DNA of 64,000 nt from Dolomedes plantarius (taxonomy: Eukaryota > Arthropoda > Arachnida > Araneae > Dolomedidae): assembly GCA_907164885.2 (NCBI GenBank), contig OU015495.1, positions 5,454,308 to 5,518,307 of the forward strand. Reading direction: 5' to 3'. The first letter of the stretch is position 1. The number at the start of each line of letters is the position of its first letter. The position numbers were made by a program, and so were the translations under genes. This document shows positions 1-12,089 of this stretch, piece by piece. The notes under the pieces are model-generated. The model was not told where the DNA came from, did not search any database, and saw only the letters and a program-made list of their open reading frames with translations.

Positions 1-437
1 AATTTTGAAAGTTTCATGTTCGCTTGAAGTCTTTTTAGTGATGGGTCTATAGAATTGTCTGTATTTATAAATTTTGACGCCTGAATTTCAATTAGTTCTG
101 ATAATTCAGCTACAGATTGATTGGGAAGTTGTTTGATTTTATTGAACTTTTCCTGGATTACTTGGAAGTTTTCTTCAATTTTGAATTTATTTAGTAAGAT
201 TTTTTCAATTTCACCAAAATCTGAAGTTTTTTGCAGTCTGGGATCATTAATGAAAAAAGATAGTGCTTTGCCCTTAAGATTCAGTTTTACAATTAACATT
301 AATTTTTCTTGTGACCAATTCTCTAGTTTAGCTATTTCTTTTACTTGATTGATAAAGTAGGTTATATTTTCACCTTTTTCACCACTGAATGGTTGAACAG
401 AAGAAGCTAGTGACTGACTAAATATTTTAGTTGCCAT
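1..437 (-). CDS. Gag-like protein of an LTR retrotransposon, partial (runs off left edge)
   Basis: Reading leftwards from an ATG at 437-435, the frame stays open for 145 codons to the window edge. The protein begins MATKIFSQ, then has a tryptophan-containing helix (LENWSQEKL), a GKAL segment and an LLNKFKIEENFQ segment. This W...GKA..F...L...F spacing is typical of retrotransposon Gag capsid-like domains. Gag would assemble the cytoplasmic particle in which the element's RNA is reverse transcribed. No stop or frameshift is seen, so this is one of the least decayed frames in the window. It lies directly downstream, on the minus strand, of a putative primer binding site (681-698) and LTR (700-1431), the layout of an LTR element. 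Protease and polymerase should lie beyond the left edge. Whether it is Ty3/gypsy or BEL cannot be decided from Gag alone. Confidence 0.72.
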   Translation of the reverse strand, partial: MATKIFSQSLASSVQPFSGEKGENITYFINQVKEIAKLENWSQEKLMLIVKLNLKGKALSFFINDPRLQKTSDFGEIEKILLNKFKIEENFQVIQEKFNKIKQLPNQSVAELSELIEIQASKFINTDNSIDPSLKRLQANMKLSK

Positions 438-680
438 ATTGAATTTTACACTTATTTACCACAATATATTATCAAACACTAAATACACAATCATAAAAGA
501 ATAAAATATTTCAATATTTAAATATAATACCTGAAATTCATCAATACACTAAAATTCATACTGATAGATGGAAATGACACACTATATTTAACTTTTTCAA
601 CAAACCAAGTTCTCAACCTAGCATGATATCATATAACACATAGTTAACTTATGCTAACTTAATATTTAATTATGCTTATT

Positions 681-698
681 TCTTTTGTGACGGCACCA
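681..698 (-). promoter_or_regulatory. Putative tRNA primer binding site
   Basis: On the minus strand the sequence TGGTGCCGTCACAAAAG starts one base after the CA that would end the LTR. A TGG-initial motif just inside the 5' LTR is the usual primer binding site position. I did not match it to a particular tRNA. The 240-bp leader between it and the gag ATG is AT-rich. Confidence 0.4.
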
Positions 699-699
699 A

Positions 700-1431
700 T
701 GATAACAGAAGGGGTGTTAAATTATTGGTGATAATAATTAGGTTAACTTTAAGATAATAAAAGTTAATTTACTTATTGCTTATGATGGTAAATTAGCTGT
801 TGGTGCAAAAATAGATTTTATCTATATGGTTATTAATATTAACTCAAATTATAAGTTAAGTTATTAAGCACCTTACTCAGTACATCGCGTTGTGATTTAT
901 CCGTAGAGTTAATATTTAGCATGCAGTGAGGACATACACATAAATACAAATCAAATTACTTGAATGCATTCCTTTTATTTTAGGCCTTCTCACATTACAC
1001 AGTCATTACTAAAACACCTTATCAAATTACTAAATATGCAAAACTCATTATAAATCATGAACATTATTGGGCCTGTTCTTAACACTTCAAATGTGCTAAC
1101 TCATTGTTAAATCAAATACATTAAAAATTGTCAGGCCTCTTCTTTATCACATTTAAACACATATCACTTATTAGACAATCAATTAGTACATTAAAAACAA
1201 AGAAATACAATCGCTCACCAGTTTGCTGAGGTATCGAGAATCATAGCATTTTTTGAAGCACGTGGACTTTATATAATCATGTTGATTGATTCCGCCAGAA
1301 TAGTTTTTCACAAATATCGACTTAGCACTCACGAGAACGAATCTCACATTCCCTATATAACACGAGCGTTCAGTATGTAGTGATATCTGGAACAACACAC
1401 GAGAATAATTCCATCAGAACACGTGGTTACA
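700..1431 (-). repeat. Putative 5' LTR (732 bp, TG...CA) of the left-edge retrotransposon
   Basis: On the minus strand this segment begins TGTAACCACG and ends TTCTGTTATCA, the TG...CA ends expected of an LTR, and is followed at once by a primer-binding-site-like motif. A TATATAGGG box lies at about 1351-1360 and a second TATATAA at about 1270, both on the minus strand and suitable for an LTR promoter. The 3' LTR would be outside the window, so the boundaries cannot be confirmed by comparing two LTRs. A shorter or longer LTR is possible. Confidence 0.42.
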
Positions 1432-1964
1432 AGTTCCGCCGAGAATGCCTTGCGCGGCAATATATGCAGTCATTCCATCAGACTGGCTCATACATAGCAC
1501 ATATTATGGTCGTCGACTTTCACACGAAAAAAAAAGGCAATTGAAGAACTCTGGCACTCACTCGCTTCAGAGTATCCAGACACAATCGCAATCCATCCGT
1601 GGAAATAAAATTTTTCACGTATCGGCCATTTACCTCATTTAGTGCAGGTATCAGAATGCCGAGGAGTTATATTAGTATTTCGAGAAAAATCCTTTCGGAC
1701 ATCATTTCACATGCCTCCTCTTTTTGTAGCTTCAAATTTTACACAAGCCGGTGTAGCTCCACGCACGAACTCCATTTAGGAATCCGTCGTGAGCTACTGT
1801 CTTCACAATCTAAAAATCGCGGTCTTTATCCACCACCGTTGCCATTCAGTTCCTCTTAACTTTTGCTGGTGCTTGAATCAGGGAATGGTATGCGCCTCGA
1901 CGCAACGCATTTTCGCAATTGCGATTTGCTCACAAATTGTGAAAGTCCTTGCTTTCACACAAGC
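1432..1964. other. Unassigned spacer between two retroelements
   Basis: About 530 bp of slightly higher GC content separates the putative LTR from the point where the pol frame of the next element loses homology. Short frames exist on both strands but none resembles a known protein. It may be genomic DNA beside the left-edge element or a rearranged end of the pol-bearing element. Short repeats of GCTTTCAC and its complement crowd the junction at 1940-1985. Confidence 0.4.
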
Positions 1965-2901
1965 CATAGTTAGAAGTGAAAGCAAGCTTTTCAGCTTCCT
2001 CATCCTCTAATTTCAGGTGCCAATACCCACTACATAGATCTAACGTAGAAAATACCTTAGCATTGGTCAATTTGTCTAGAACACTGTCTATTCTGGGAAT
2101 GGGTTCACAATCGGTTTTTGTAATTTGGTTAATTTTCCTATAGTCAATACATAGTCGAGTCCTAGCATTATCTTCTTTCTTAAATGCGAGAGTAATAGGT
2201 GAACTATATTGGCTATAACTAGGTTTAATAATTTTAGCTTTTAACAAGGCATCTAATTGTTTCTTTATCTCTGCGTCATCTCTAGGCGACGTTCTGTATG
2301 GTCTTTGACTTATAGGAAGTTCTGAGGTTAAGACTACTTTTGGCGATTCTAATTTAATTTCTCCCACATCAAACTTATTCTTAGCAAAAACATGATCAAA
2401 TTTTTGAATTAAATTGTCAATATCACACTTATCATTATTACAAGAAATCACATTACATAAATCATTATTATTACTTAAAAATGCAGATACTTTTTCATTA
2501 TTTCCATGACCACTTTTCTTATTAGGATTATTATTATGACAGCTGGTACAATTAAAATGCTTAAGTAATTTATTATCCTGAAAAATTTCTCTAGTTTTAA
2601 AATTAATAGTGACATTAAAGAGTCCAATAGCATGACCAGATAATATAACATATGGTAATTGTACATTAGGTAAGTAATAAAATTTTAATGTTTCAATTTT
2701 TTCACCCAATTTTAACGGAAGCATTATATACTGACTTACCTGGACGTTTCGTCCCACAGCTGTAATGTTAATGTTGCAATTTTTGAAATTTAGTTGGTGA
2801 TTTTTATTTAATGTGGATCCTGGTAAAATATTTAGAGTTAAGCCTGAATCGAATAAAATCTGGACTTTCTGTCCACACAACAGGCTCTCTACTACTGGCA
2901 C
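1930..2901 (-). pseudogene. pol: Ty3/gypsy-type pol fragment: protease plus truncated reverse transcriptase
   Basis: The frame runs 323 codons in phase with the upstream gag and starts right after gag's UGA stop. Residues ~15-30 (LFDSGLTLNILPG) are a retropepsin active site of the DSG type. From about residue 185 it reads as the fingers and palm of a Ty3/gypsy reverse transcriptase: QRPYR, a KAKIIKPSYSQYSSPI segment, CIDYRKIN, IPRID and FSTLDLCSGYWHLKL with the first catalytic aspartate. Homology stops after LAFTSNYGL at about position 1965. The remaining codons are unrelated, so the YxDD box, connection, RNase H and integrase are missing. The element could not copy itself. The protein would start only by readthrough or internal initiation, since its first codon is GTG. 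Confidence 0.85.
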
Positions 2902-2904
2902 TCA
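2902..2904 (-). other. In-frame UGA between gag and pol
   Basis: The gag frame ends ...AAC GAC AGT GAC TGA and the very next codon GTG opens the pol frame with no change of phase. One stop codon is therefore all that separates the two. It may be a readthrough signal of the kind used by some retroelements, or a single mutation in a fused gag-pol. Confidence 0.85.
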
Positions 2905-3729
2905 GTCACTGTCGTTGGTTCTCACATTAAAGTTTTTATTATGATTCTGCATTGTCATTCTTGGCTGAAAGGAAGGTGCACTGGTGTTGAACCCTGGTCT
3001 GGGACGTTGCTGGAAACGGGGCGGATAAAAATTATTCCTCGGTTTCCACTCCTGGTGTTGAAGATCAAAATTTGGCCGAAACTGTCGGTAATTTCCTGGG
3101 TGTTGTTGGAAGCGTGGACTCCAGGCTGGAGGTCTATGGAAAACTGGTAGCTTGGGGGTATAAAAAGTCCTTTCCTCTGACTTTTGCTTATCCAATAGTT
3201 TTAACATGTTTTTTAGTTCATCACAATTTTTTGTCGAACGAAGTTGGAGATCTACTTCTGGGCGTGCGTTTATTCCTTTTATGATGTAAAATTTTTGCTC
3301 TTCCGAGGTCATCGCTGCTTTCGAAGCTATTTGCTGGATAGTGTAGTAATACGCTTCGTAAGTTTCTTCCCTTCCTTTTTTCCGTCTTAACAATTGCTGA
3401 TGTATTTCGGCCTTACTTATCTCCGTCTTAAATTCTTTAAGCAGTTCTGTTTTTAATTCTTCGAAGTTTTTAAATAGGGGTTTGGATTGAAGAAATAGTT
3501 CCACATTTCCGGTACACAGCTTGCGAAAGAATATAATTTTTTGTATAGGATTTAATGTTAACAGTTCAGAAACCTGCTCATATTCTGCGATGTAATTTTC
3601 GATTGGCACTTCATTTGAATAGGGCTTAATAAACACATTTACATCGGAAAAGCGGACGTGAGATGGCTCGTTATTTTCACCGGTTAAGTCCACGGTTTGA
3701 TTCAAAATCGGATTTTCCCCTTTCTTCAT
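2902..3729 (-). CDS. gag: Gag polyprotein of Ty3/gypsy-like element
   Basis: A 275-residue frame starts with MKKGENPILNQTVDLTGE and has no internal stop. Residues ~75-180 form the capsid-like region, with FLQSKPLFKNFEELKTELL, EFKTEISKAEIHQQL, RRKKGREETYEAYYYTI and the ELKNMLKLLDKQ end. This matches the Gag of arthropod gypsy-type elements. The C-terminal ~80 residues are rich in proline, arginine, glutamine and phenylalanine (PRFQQRPRPGFN). They contain no CCHC zinc knuckle, so RNA binding would rest on this basic tail. It is followed directly by an in-frame UGA and the pol frame. The element is incomplete downstream, but this gene looks undamaged. Confidence 0.8.
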   Translation of the reverse strand: MKKGENPILNQTVDLTGENNEPSHVRFSDVNVFIKPYSNEVPIENYIAEYEQVSELLTLNPIQKIIFFRKLCTGNVELFLQSKPLFKNFEELKTELLKEFKTEISKAEIHQQLLRRKKGREETYEAYYYTIQQIASKAAMTSEEQKFYIIKGINARPEVDLQLRSTKNCDELKNMLKLLDKQKSEERTFYTPKLPVFHRPPAWSPRFQQHPGNYRQFRPNFDLQHQEWKPRNNFYPPRFQQRPRPGFNTSAPSFQPRMTMQNHNKNFNVRTNDSD

Positions 3730-4290
3730 TGCCTGTTCAAAACTAGGTCACCGAACAGCGTAAATCCACCAAGGTCAGTAATACAGTAATCCACTTCTGC
3801 TCGCTGCTATTTTCGACGCACGAAAGGGCGAATTAAGTTTTACGACGGGTGCTGGTAAAATTAATTAAAACTCCGTTTACATATTGAAATAAAAATTTTA
3901 AAACTGGTATCCTCACTGCAGGAAATCCTGTCGACTATAAATTCTGTAATGAAATAAGATCAGATTACAGAACTATTAGAAAAAGAAATTTATTTCCGAG
4001 TGGCTAAACAGACATCTGATCTAGTTGAAAGCCAACACCCGAGTGATTCCCGGGGTTTGAGTATAGAGGTATCTGCGGTTGAAGAATTTGCTGACCAAAG
4101 ATGCTTTTTGCAAGCTGCATCAGTTGTGCAGGACGATTGCCTTATTTGGGCATAGACAGTGTGGCTTGCCCAGGGATTGCTGACGCTATGAAAAATATTC
4201 CTGGGTTCTTGAAAACAGAATTTGGTAATGCCATCTTAAACATGGGAAGGGAAGAGAATTTACAGGGGATCAACTTAAATTTTATATCTT
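3730..4290. other. Leader of the gag-pol element and unassigned DNA
   Basis: The stretch upstream of gag on the minus strand should hold the leader and 5' LTR. I could not identify a convincing primer binding site or LTR end. From about 4020 rightwards the sequence has moderate GC content and no recognisable coding. Confidence 0.3.
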
Positions 4291-4292
4291 TC

Positions 4293-4944
<652 letters not shown>

Positions 4945-5325
4945 AAATTTACAATCATCGTTCTAATAATTACGAAATCTTTCTTAAAACTCTGCTACAG
5001 TTACATAAAGAAATTTATTAAAGATATTTGAGCAACAGATTCAGTAAACTTAATATTCTTAGTACTCATACAGATATTCTGTCAAGCTACCCTAATCTCT
5101 GAAACACATTTAAAACATTCTATCAGTAATTATAAAATCTTACAAAGAAAACTCTGATATAGTTACATTAGAAAATAGATGAGAGGTATTAGTATTCAGC
5201 AAATTTAATTTTCTGCATGCTCATATACTTGCATGCTACCCTAATCTCTGAAACATGTTAAAAACATCCTTTTAATAATTATAAAATCTAACATAAAACT
5301 CTGATACAGATATTTTTCAGGGTGG
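4945..5325. repeat. Degenerate tandem repeat, ~145-165-bp period, about 2.5 copies
   Basis: The motif TAATTAYRAAATCTTNC...AAAACTCTGMTACAG recurs at about 4965, 5127 and 5272. Between the copies, CTACCCTAATCTCTGAAACA recurs at about 5088 and 5239. Similarity is moderate, so this is an old local duplication. Confidence 0.6.
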
Positions 5326-5851
5326 TTTAATCTCTAAAAGGTTATTATTTTAACCATGCATTTGCTAAAACTTTTGGTATAAGTTTCTTATTTCTGAGTG
5401 AATGACCTCATTTTCATGCTTTTTCAGAAACACAGCTTTGCTATAAAAGCATTCTGTAAAATTTAATACTCTAAGCTTTTAAGGCCATGCGTTTTTAAAA
5501 GCGAGAAAACTATTTATTTCCAGAATAAAGCTTAGAATAGTTTAAAATATTTTAAAGTCAACAGACGACGTTGATGGAAAAAGAATTACTAAACTTTTGT
5601 AAGTCCTGAGAGAGTTTGAAACCCTTTCCGGGAAAACTATCACTAAAGTAGCTTGAAATGTCAGTTGATGTGTGAGAATTTCATTTACCTCCTGACATCA
5701 AAGTGATAAAGATTGTCAGCATCGTTATAAATGCAATTTCTTATAACCCTTTCGGCCAGTACGTTTGATTACTAAAAAAAAAAAAAAAAAATTCTAAAGA
5801 GAAGGTATTTCCTATATTGATAAGAAAATTCATTATTCGGTTTTTCAGATT
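5326..5851. other. AT-rich DNA with an A(18)-type homopolymer
   Basis: A run of A residues at about 5775-5792. Nothing else recognised. Confidence 0.5.
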
Positions 5852-6720
5852 ATTTAAAAAATGGGAGTTTGAGTAAAATTATTTAAAATCTGAACATTAT
5901 TTTAAAAATTTCCAACGGAACAAGCCATTAGAGACAGATCCTTCGGAATGATACACACATAAAATTAAGATACAAACAAATGAATTATCAAAAGCATGAA
6001 TGTGAAATAGCAATCAAATAAAATATATTCATGCTTTTATTTATTTATTTATTTACATTTTATCTTTATCTATGTCTCTATCTCTGTGTGTGTGTGTATA
6101 TGTGTGCGTATAATGAAGAAAGATCTGTGTTAAATGACTTGCCGCACTGAAGATAAGAAGTATCTGATTTTTTAGTAACAAGCCATTAGAGACAGATCCT
6201 TCGGAATGATACACACATAAAATTAAGATACAAACAAATGAATTATCAAAAGCATGAATGTGAAATAGCAATCAAATAAAATATATTCATTCTTTTATTT
6301 ATTTATTTATTTACAGTTTTTCTTTATCTATCTCTATATCTCTCTGTGTGTGTGTTTGTATATGTGTGCGTATAATGACGAAGGATCTGTGTTAAATGAC
6401 TTGCCGCACTGAAGATAAGAAATATCCGATTGTTTAGTAACAAGCCATTAGAGACAGATCCTTCGGAATGATGCACACATAAAATTAAGATACAAAAAAA
6501 TGAATTATCAAAAGCATGAATGTGAAATAGCAATCAAATAAAATATATTCATGCTTTTATTTATTTACATTTTATCTTTATGTATCTCTATATCTCTGTG
6601 TGTGTGTTTGTATATGTGTGCGTATAATGACGAAGGATCTGTGTTAAATGACTTGCCGCACTGAAGATAAGAAGTATCCGATTTTTCAGTAACTTTACTC
6701 AAACTCCTAATATTTTAAAC
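5852..6720. mobile_element. Inverted-repeat element with an internal tandem array
   Basis: The ends form an imperfect ~26-bp inverted repeat. GGGAGTTTGAGTAAA lies at about 5863-5877 and its complement TTTACTCAAACTCC at 6694-6707, both flanked by matching A/T-rich ends (TTTAAAAA and ATTTTAAAC). Everything between is the three-copy array at 5921-6694 plus a 43-bp lead-in. A non-autonomous DNA transposon that amplified a minisatellite internally would look like this. No transposase or clear target duplication is seen, so the superfamily is unknown. Confidence 0.5.
5921..6694. repeat. Three tandem copies of a ~258-bp unit
   Basis: CAAGCCATTAGAGACAGATC starts each copy at 5921, 6179 and 6441. Units are 258, 262 and ~254 bp and nearly identical. 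Each contains a (TTTA)n tract, a short GTGTGT tract and GACTTGCCGCACTGAAGAT. The copies differ mainly in the length of these simple tracts, so the duplication is recent. Confidence 0.95.
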
Positions 6721-8135
6721 AATGTAAAATGAAACCATAAAATTATTAAGACTGCTGTGAACTAACCCTATTAGATTCGATCTCTTTATTATTAACCTAT
6801 GGATAAAATGTGCCCAAGGATTACCGACTTGGATTGAAAGATATTTTTTTATATAATACTCCATAATAGAGAAAGAAATTTTACACCCTGGGGCATTTTA
6901 CGTTATTTTTAAAAAAATACAAATAATATTTTAAAATTTGAATTATCCGGGGGAAGAATCTGATAAAGTGTGTTTTAAACGCTCCTAAATTTCTTTAGTG
7001 AACGAAATTTATAAAATGAATCCTGTTGCAACGTGCAGAAAATTTCAGGCTATCTCAAAATATCATGTTTATTTGATTATCAGCATTTATGAAGCTGTAA
7101 ATAATGGACACATTTTCTCCATAGGTTAACATTGAGGTGAGGGTAGTAGGGTTAGTACAAGCAGCCTTAATTACATACTAAACTACTTCATAATATTTAA
7201 TTTCTATCTTGTTTCTTTATTAAGGTTTATACAAAGCTGTAGCTTACTACAGAATAAATGCTTAAAAGCATTTTTTACAATAAATATTACGGGAACGATT
7301 GTGCCTGATATAACACGTCATAACTTGCAGAATCGATAGTTCTGAACTAATGAACTTGCTACTTTTGTAAGTCACATTCTCATGTAAATAGAAATAAATT
7401 TAATTAAAAATAAAATGTTTCGTCAAGTAAATAATTATGATTACACAAAATAAAGAACGCGATGTTCATTTTTATGAAATAAATTTTAAGGGGTATTCTG
7501 AGGGTTTCAAAATAGGTACTTCCAGCGAAACTCCTTCCAATCGTATTACCCCCTGTGGTCACTGGTCAGTCTAAATTGGAGGTGCCAAGAAGATAGCAGG
7601 TTCCAAAACTTAAGTGTTTGTAGAACTGGTGCTGGGGATAAATGCACTATTACATTTACGAGGAAGTTCCCGCATATGGCGTTGGTAGATGTAAAAAATT
7701 GGATAGGTAGGAACTGAACAGAGAAATTTCTATTATGAGAGTGATATGAATTAAGGATAATTAGGATACATAGAAAAATATTTTTTTGTCGTATATATAT
7801 TACTTCTTCATCGTGCAGCCGTGTTTGGAGTCCGGTGATAACACTTTAGTTCATAATTAATCCTATTTATTCTTTAAACTTTAAAGGAAAACCCTAGCTC
7901 AATCATCGCCATATTTCGCAATTTTCCCCAATCTCCCAGCCTGCAACATACATCCCCTGAACAACACGTAAGTCCAGGCTCTGGTCTTTACTTTTTAATC
8001 CCCGTAGTGTAGATTGCAAGTTGGGGTGCCGTGCACAAAGTTATATAACCAACTACAATGGCCTGATTGGCGTTGCCATATGCTGGTCTTTTTATTAATT
8101 ACTTGATCTCAGTTGAGTTAAAAATAAGTCATGGC
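6721..8135. other. No gene recognised
   Basis: Mostly AT-rich. At 7480-7690 and 7870-8100 the GC content rises a little and the sequence looks less simple, perhaps old repeat remains, but I cannot name a family. Confidence 0.4.
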
Positions 8136-8136
8136 A

Positions 8137-8167
<31 letters not shown>

Positions 8168-8176
8168 ATATATGTG

Positions 8177-8225
<49 letters not shown>
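8136..8225. repeat. (TAAA)n then (TA)n microsatellite
   Basis: About nine TAAA units pass into TATGTG and then ~45 bp of TA repeats. Confidence 0.98.
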
Positions 8226-8898
<673 letters not shown>

Positions 8899-9618
8899 AA
8901 TGATGATACAATTTAACACACTATATAGAGACGCTGAATGGAGAGCCAGAACACATCGAAGGAGAATTGGAAGAGGAACTGAGGACGCACAACATTGTTT
9001 CTTTCTCATGAGGTACATTATTCCGGATAACGGAGATATTCAACAGAACACACACAGAAAATTTAAAACATCAAAGCAGGTACACGGCAATACATAGTTG
9101 AACGAATTGGCACAAGCTGACGACATGGTGGAGAGACGAGCGAAGACACAAAAAGATGACATAGCCTTTATAGGATAGACGTTAGAGATGATATCAGCTA
9201 CCGGGCATTTGCCGGGCAGTGAATGCAGAACTTTGGATCGGAATATTGGGCAGTACCGACGCAGCGCGAAAACAGGACAAGACATAACAAGACAAGCAAG
9301 GACGCAGAGACGCAGAAATCGCTAAAATCCAGTGACCGAGCTTAAATAAGCTTCATGAGGTCCTGTCACATGACCCGTGCAACTTGCATTTATTGGCCGA
9401 CCAGTTATCCGGCCATAAGAATCCCAGGATTTGTTATGACTTTTTAGGTGCCCGCGAGACGGAGGTTCAAGAACGGTATATCAATTGCCTACTATTGTTT
9501 ATAGGTCACTCACAATGAAAGAAAAAACAAAAAGGAAATAAGTTTTTATTACGCCCAAGTAATTTTAAAATAAATTGAAAATAATTTAGAAATTAAAAAA
9601 GTGTTTAGGTTTTGAACG

Positions 9619-9620
<2 letters not shown>
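8899..9620. other. GC-richer stretch of unknown nature
   Basis: Positions 8930-9470 are richer in GC and purine (GACGAGCGAAGACAC, GGACGCAGAGACGCAG) than the surroundings, with short frames on both strands but no recognisable protein. Old mobile-element sequence is the most likely content. Confidence 0.3.

Positions 9621-9678
<58 letters not shown>
9621..9678. repeat. (TA)n(TG)n microsatellite
   Basis: About 30 bp of TA followed by about 28 bp of TG. Confidence 0.97.
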
Positions 9679-9680
<2 letters not shown>

Positions 9681-10687
9681 GTAAGTAAACGTACTTCCAT
9701 CCCTGAGTGAGGTTAATGATAATATGGCTAGATTTTGACTTCGAGAAGAATAATTAAGTAAACTATTTTCTCCAAACAGTAAAAGCCAAAAATCAAAGCA
9801 TCTTGGGTCTTGTATTATACAATATTAAAGAATAATTCAAGATAAAAATAAATTATAAATAAATATATACATTAAATAAAATCTTACTTTGGTTTTAATA
9901 TTTAAAATATTTATTTTTAAAAAATATTATCGGCTTTTCTGAAACACGCAACAATAGAAAGCAAGATACAAGAAATACTAAATCTCACGGTAAGAAAACA
10001 ATATCCAAGATAAGTCTTTCTCATAACCTAAATCATATATTTTTGATTACTCGTTTGAAATAGCAGTGGAAACAGGATTTTAAGTCTATATGAAATATAG
10101 TCCAATGTGATTTCCCATCTTACTCATTGATTCTTCGCAAACCTATGGACATAGTAGTATGTTAACCATTTTCCAAGACGTCTTACAAAAAACACCCTTT
10201 AGAAAAAATCTCATTTATTCCATAAGCGTACTCAAACATTTACAAAACTTTTTACCATTAGTCAAACCAACGGTGCGTGTATTCAAATATTTTGCAAAAA
10301 TTGAATGTTAGTGCTTGGACTTCCCGTTTAAAGAGTTATATTACATATAAAAATAACGACGTATGGGACGAAACATGCCCATGATATCTATTCATTGTGA
10401 AGCTCCACTGAATAACGTTTCGATATGCAATCCTTATCTACGTGATAGGAATGGTCTATTTATTTTGAGTGCGCAATATTTCTAATATATTTTTAGCTAC
10501 GTATTTTATACAGGACAATAGGCTGGGAATTACTTTTTTCACAATGTATCGGTTTTTAAAAATATAATCAATTCAACAGAAAAGGTTTAAAACATAATTC
10601 AACTATATCGTTCAGAATTTTTTTTATGTACTGAAGGTGGTGCATCAAATATCACAGCATAAAAGGGACCCTAGTGTTACACAATGG
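9679..10687. other. AT-rich DNA, nothing recognised
   Basis: No coding or repeat structure that I can support. Confidence 0.4.
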
Positions 10688-11004
10688 GAAAAAAGGAACA
10701 AAAACTTACCTGTAAATAGCTTACTTTTTTTTATAAATTGGTCAATTTGAAGTAATTTTTATTGAAATTTAGCTAAAATGCCTATAACTCTGCACAAAAT
10801 CTTATTGCTACTATTTTAATTTCCTTCTCACACATGATACATATGACAGTTATATTCAAAATGACCTACAATCTAAGAGAAAATTTTAAAATGCAAAAAT
10901 AATACACTCAATTTTATGTTCCAATATGAAAATTTTCCCCGATTCGTCATTCCTTTATAAAAACAGCCCCAAATAAAAACTATTTATTATACACCAATTA
11001 TTGT
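10688..11004 (+). repeat. Dispersed repeat R1, copy 1
   Basis: This ~317-bp segment begins GGAACAAAAACTTACCTGTA and ends TATACACCAATTATTG. It recurs with few differences at 11521-11824, in part at 12152-12290, and in part inverted at 11322-11413. It carries no coding capacity. Confidence 0.85.
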
Positions 11005-11321
11005 GCCTCATTTCATTAACAATACCATATAAAACATTTCCTGAAAATTTTATCAAATTATATACATTATTATGTGAGATATCATGATAACCGTAGAGAT
11101 TTATGCTAAAAAACATAATTTTGAGAAACACGCATTTTTGAACTCTCTGTGGCCATACGGAGTACCGCCGCATATATTGGAATTAAAGATTGGTGCACCT
11201 ATTATGCTTCTCAGGAATTTGGATCCACCTTCACTGTGTAATGGGACAAGATTATGTATAAAGTGATTGATGAAGAACTTTATAGAAGAGACTATAATAA
11301 GTGGTCAAGCCTCAGGCAAAG

Positions 11322-11413
11322 ATAACTGTCATATGTATCATATGTGAGAAGGAAATTAAAATATTATCATTAAGATTTTTGTGCAGAGTGATAGGCGTTT
11401 TAGCTAAATTTCA
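11322..11413 (-). repeat. Dispersed repeat R1, inverted partial copy
   Basis: The segment from ATAACTGTCATATGTATCAT to TTAGCTAAATTTCAG is the reverse complement of the middle of R1 copy 1 (about 10770-10860). Confidence 0.8.
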
Positions 11414-11439
11414 GATTAATATTCTATGTTCTGAGTCAA

Positions 11440-11824
11440 TTAAAAAAAATAATTTTTAAAAGTTTTTTTTGGCCTCTTATGGTAAAATAGCTCTTAAAAA
11501 TTAAAAAAAGAAAAAAAAAACTTATCTGTAAATAGCATACTTTTTTTATAAATTGGTCAATTTGAAGTAATTTTTATTGAAATTTAGCTAAAATGCCTAT
11601 AACTCTGCACAAAATCTTAATGCTATTATTTTAATTTCCTTCTCACACATGATACATATGACAGTTATATTCAAAATGACCTACAATCTAAGAGAAAATT
11701 TTAAAATGCAAAAATAATACACGCAATTTTATGTTCCAATATGAAAATTCTCCCCGATTCGTCATTCCTTTGTTTATAAAAACAGCCCCAAATAAAAAAC
11801 TATTTATTATACACCAATTATTGT
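11440..11824 (+). repeat. Dispersed repeat R1, copy 2, with upstream extension
   Basis: Positions 11521-11824 match copy 1. The preceding part (TATGGTAAAATAGCTCTTAA) matches the sequence before copy 3 at about 12126, so copies 2 and 3 share a longer unit than copy 1. Confidence 0.8.
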
Positions 11825-12089
11825 TCACTCTATGTTTATTTTGTATTTGCTAAAGAAATTGTGTTGTTATTGATATTTTTGAAGGCCAGTGAAATATAAT
11901 TATGTTTTATTGACTTTTCTATTTTGCATTTAGTTAATTTTCTAATTTTCCAGAAATTAATTGTTAAAACAGAATTTATTACTTTAAATATTATTTGAAT
12001 GGGGGGGGAGTGCAATTTATTCTTTCATCATTTTTTATTCTCATTCTCAAGAAGGAATTAAGGTGACTGTCTACATTCGGAGTCAATTT

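Larger units (their letters stand above)
1965..3729 (-). mobile_element. Ty3/gypsy-like LTR retrotransposon fragment (gag plus partial pol)
   Basis: This is the part that can be assigned with confidence: a complete gag frame and the first third of pol, same strand, same phase. No LTR pair is recognisable. The 5' end should lie to the right of 3729, where a leader-like AT-rich stretch follows, and the 3' end is lost at the 1965 breakpoint. Confidence 0.75.

Noticed and set aside
6053..6533. Two similar ~70-residue frames (MLFHIHAFDNSF...) on the minus strand
   Set aside because: They recur only because the 258-bp unit is tandemly repeated. They run into TG-repeat and TTTA tracts and are not kept open by any sign of selection.
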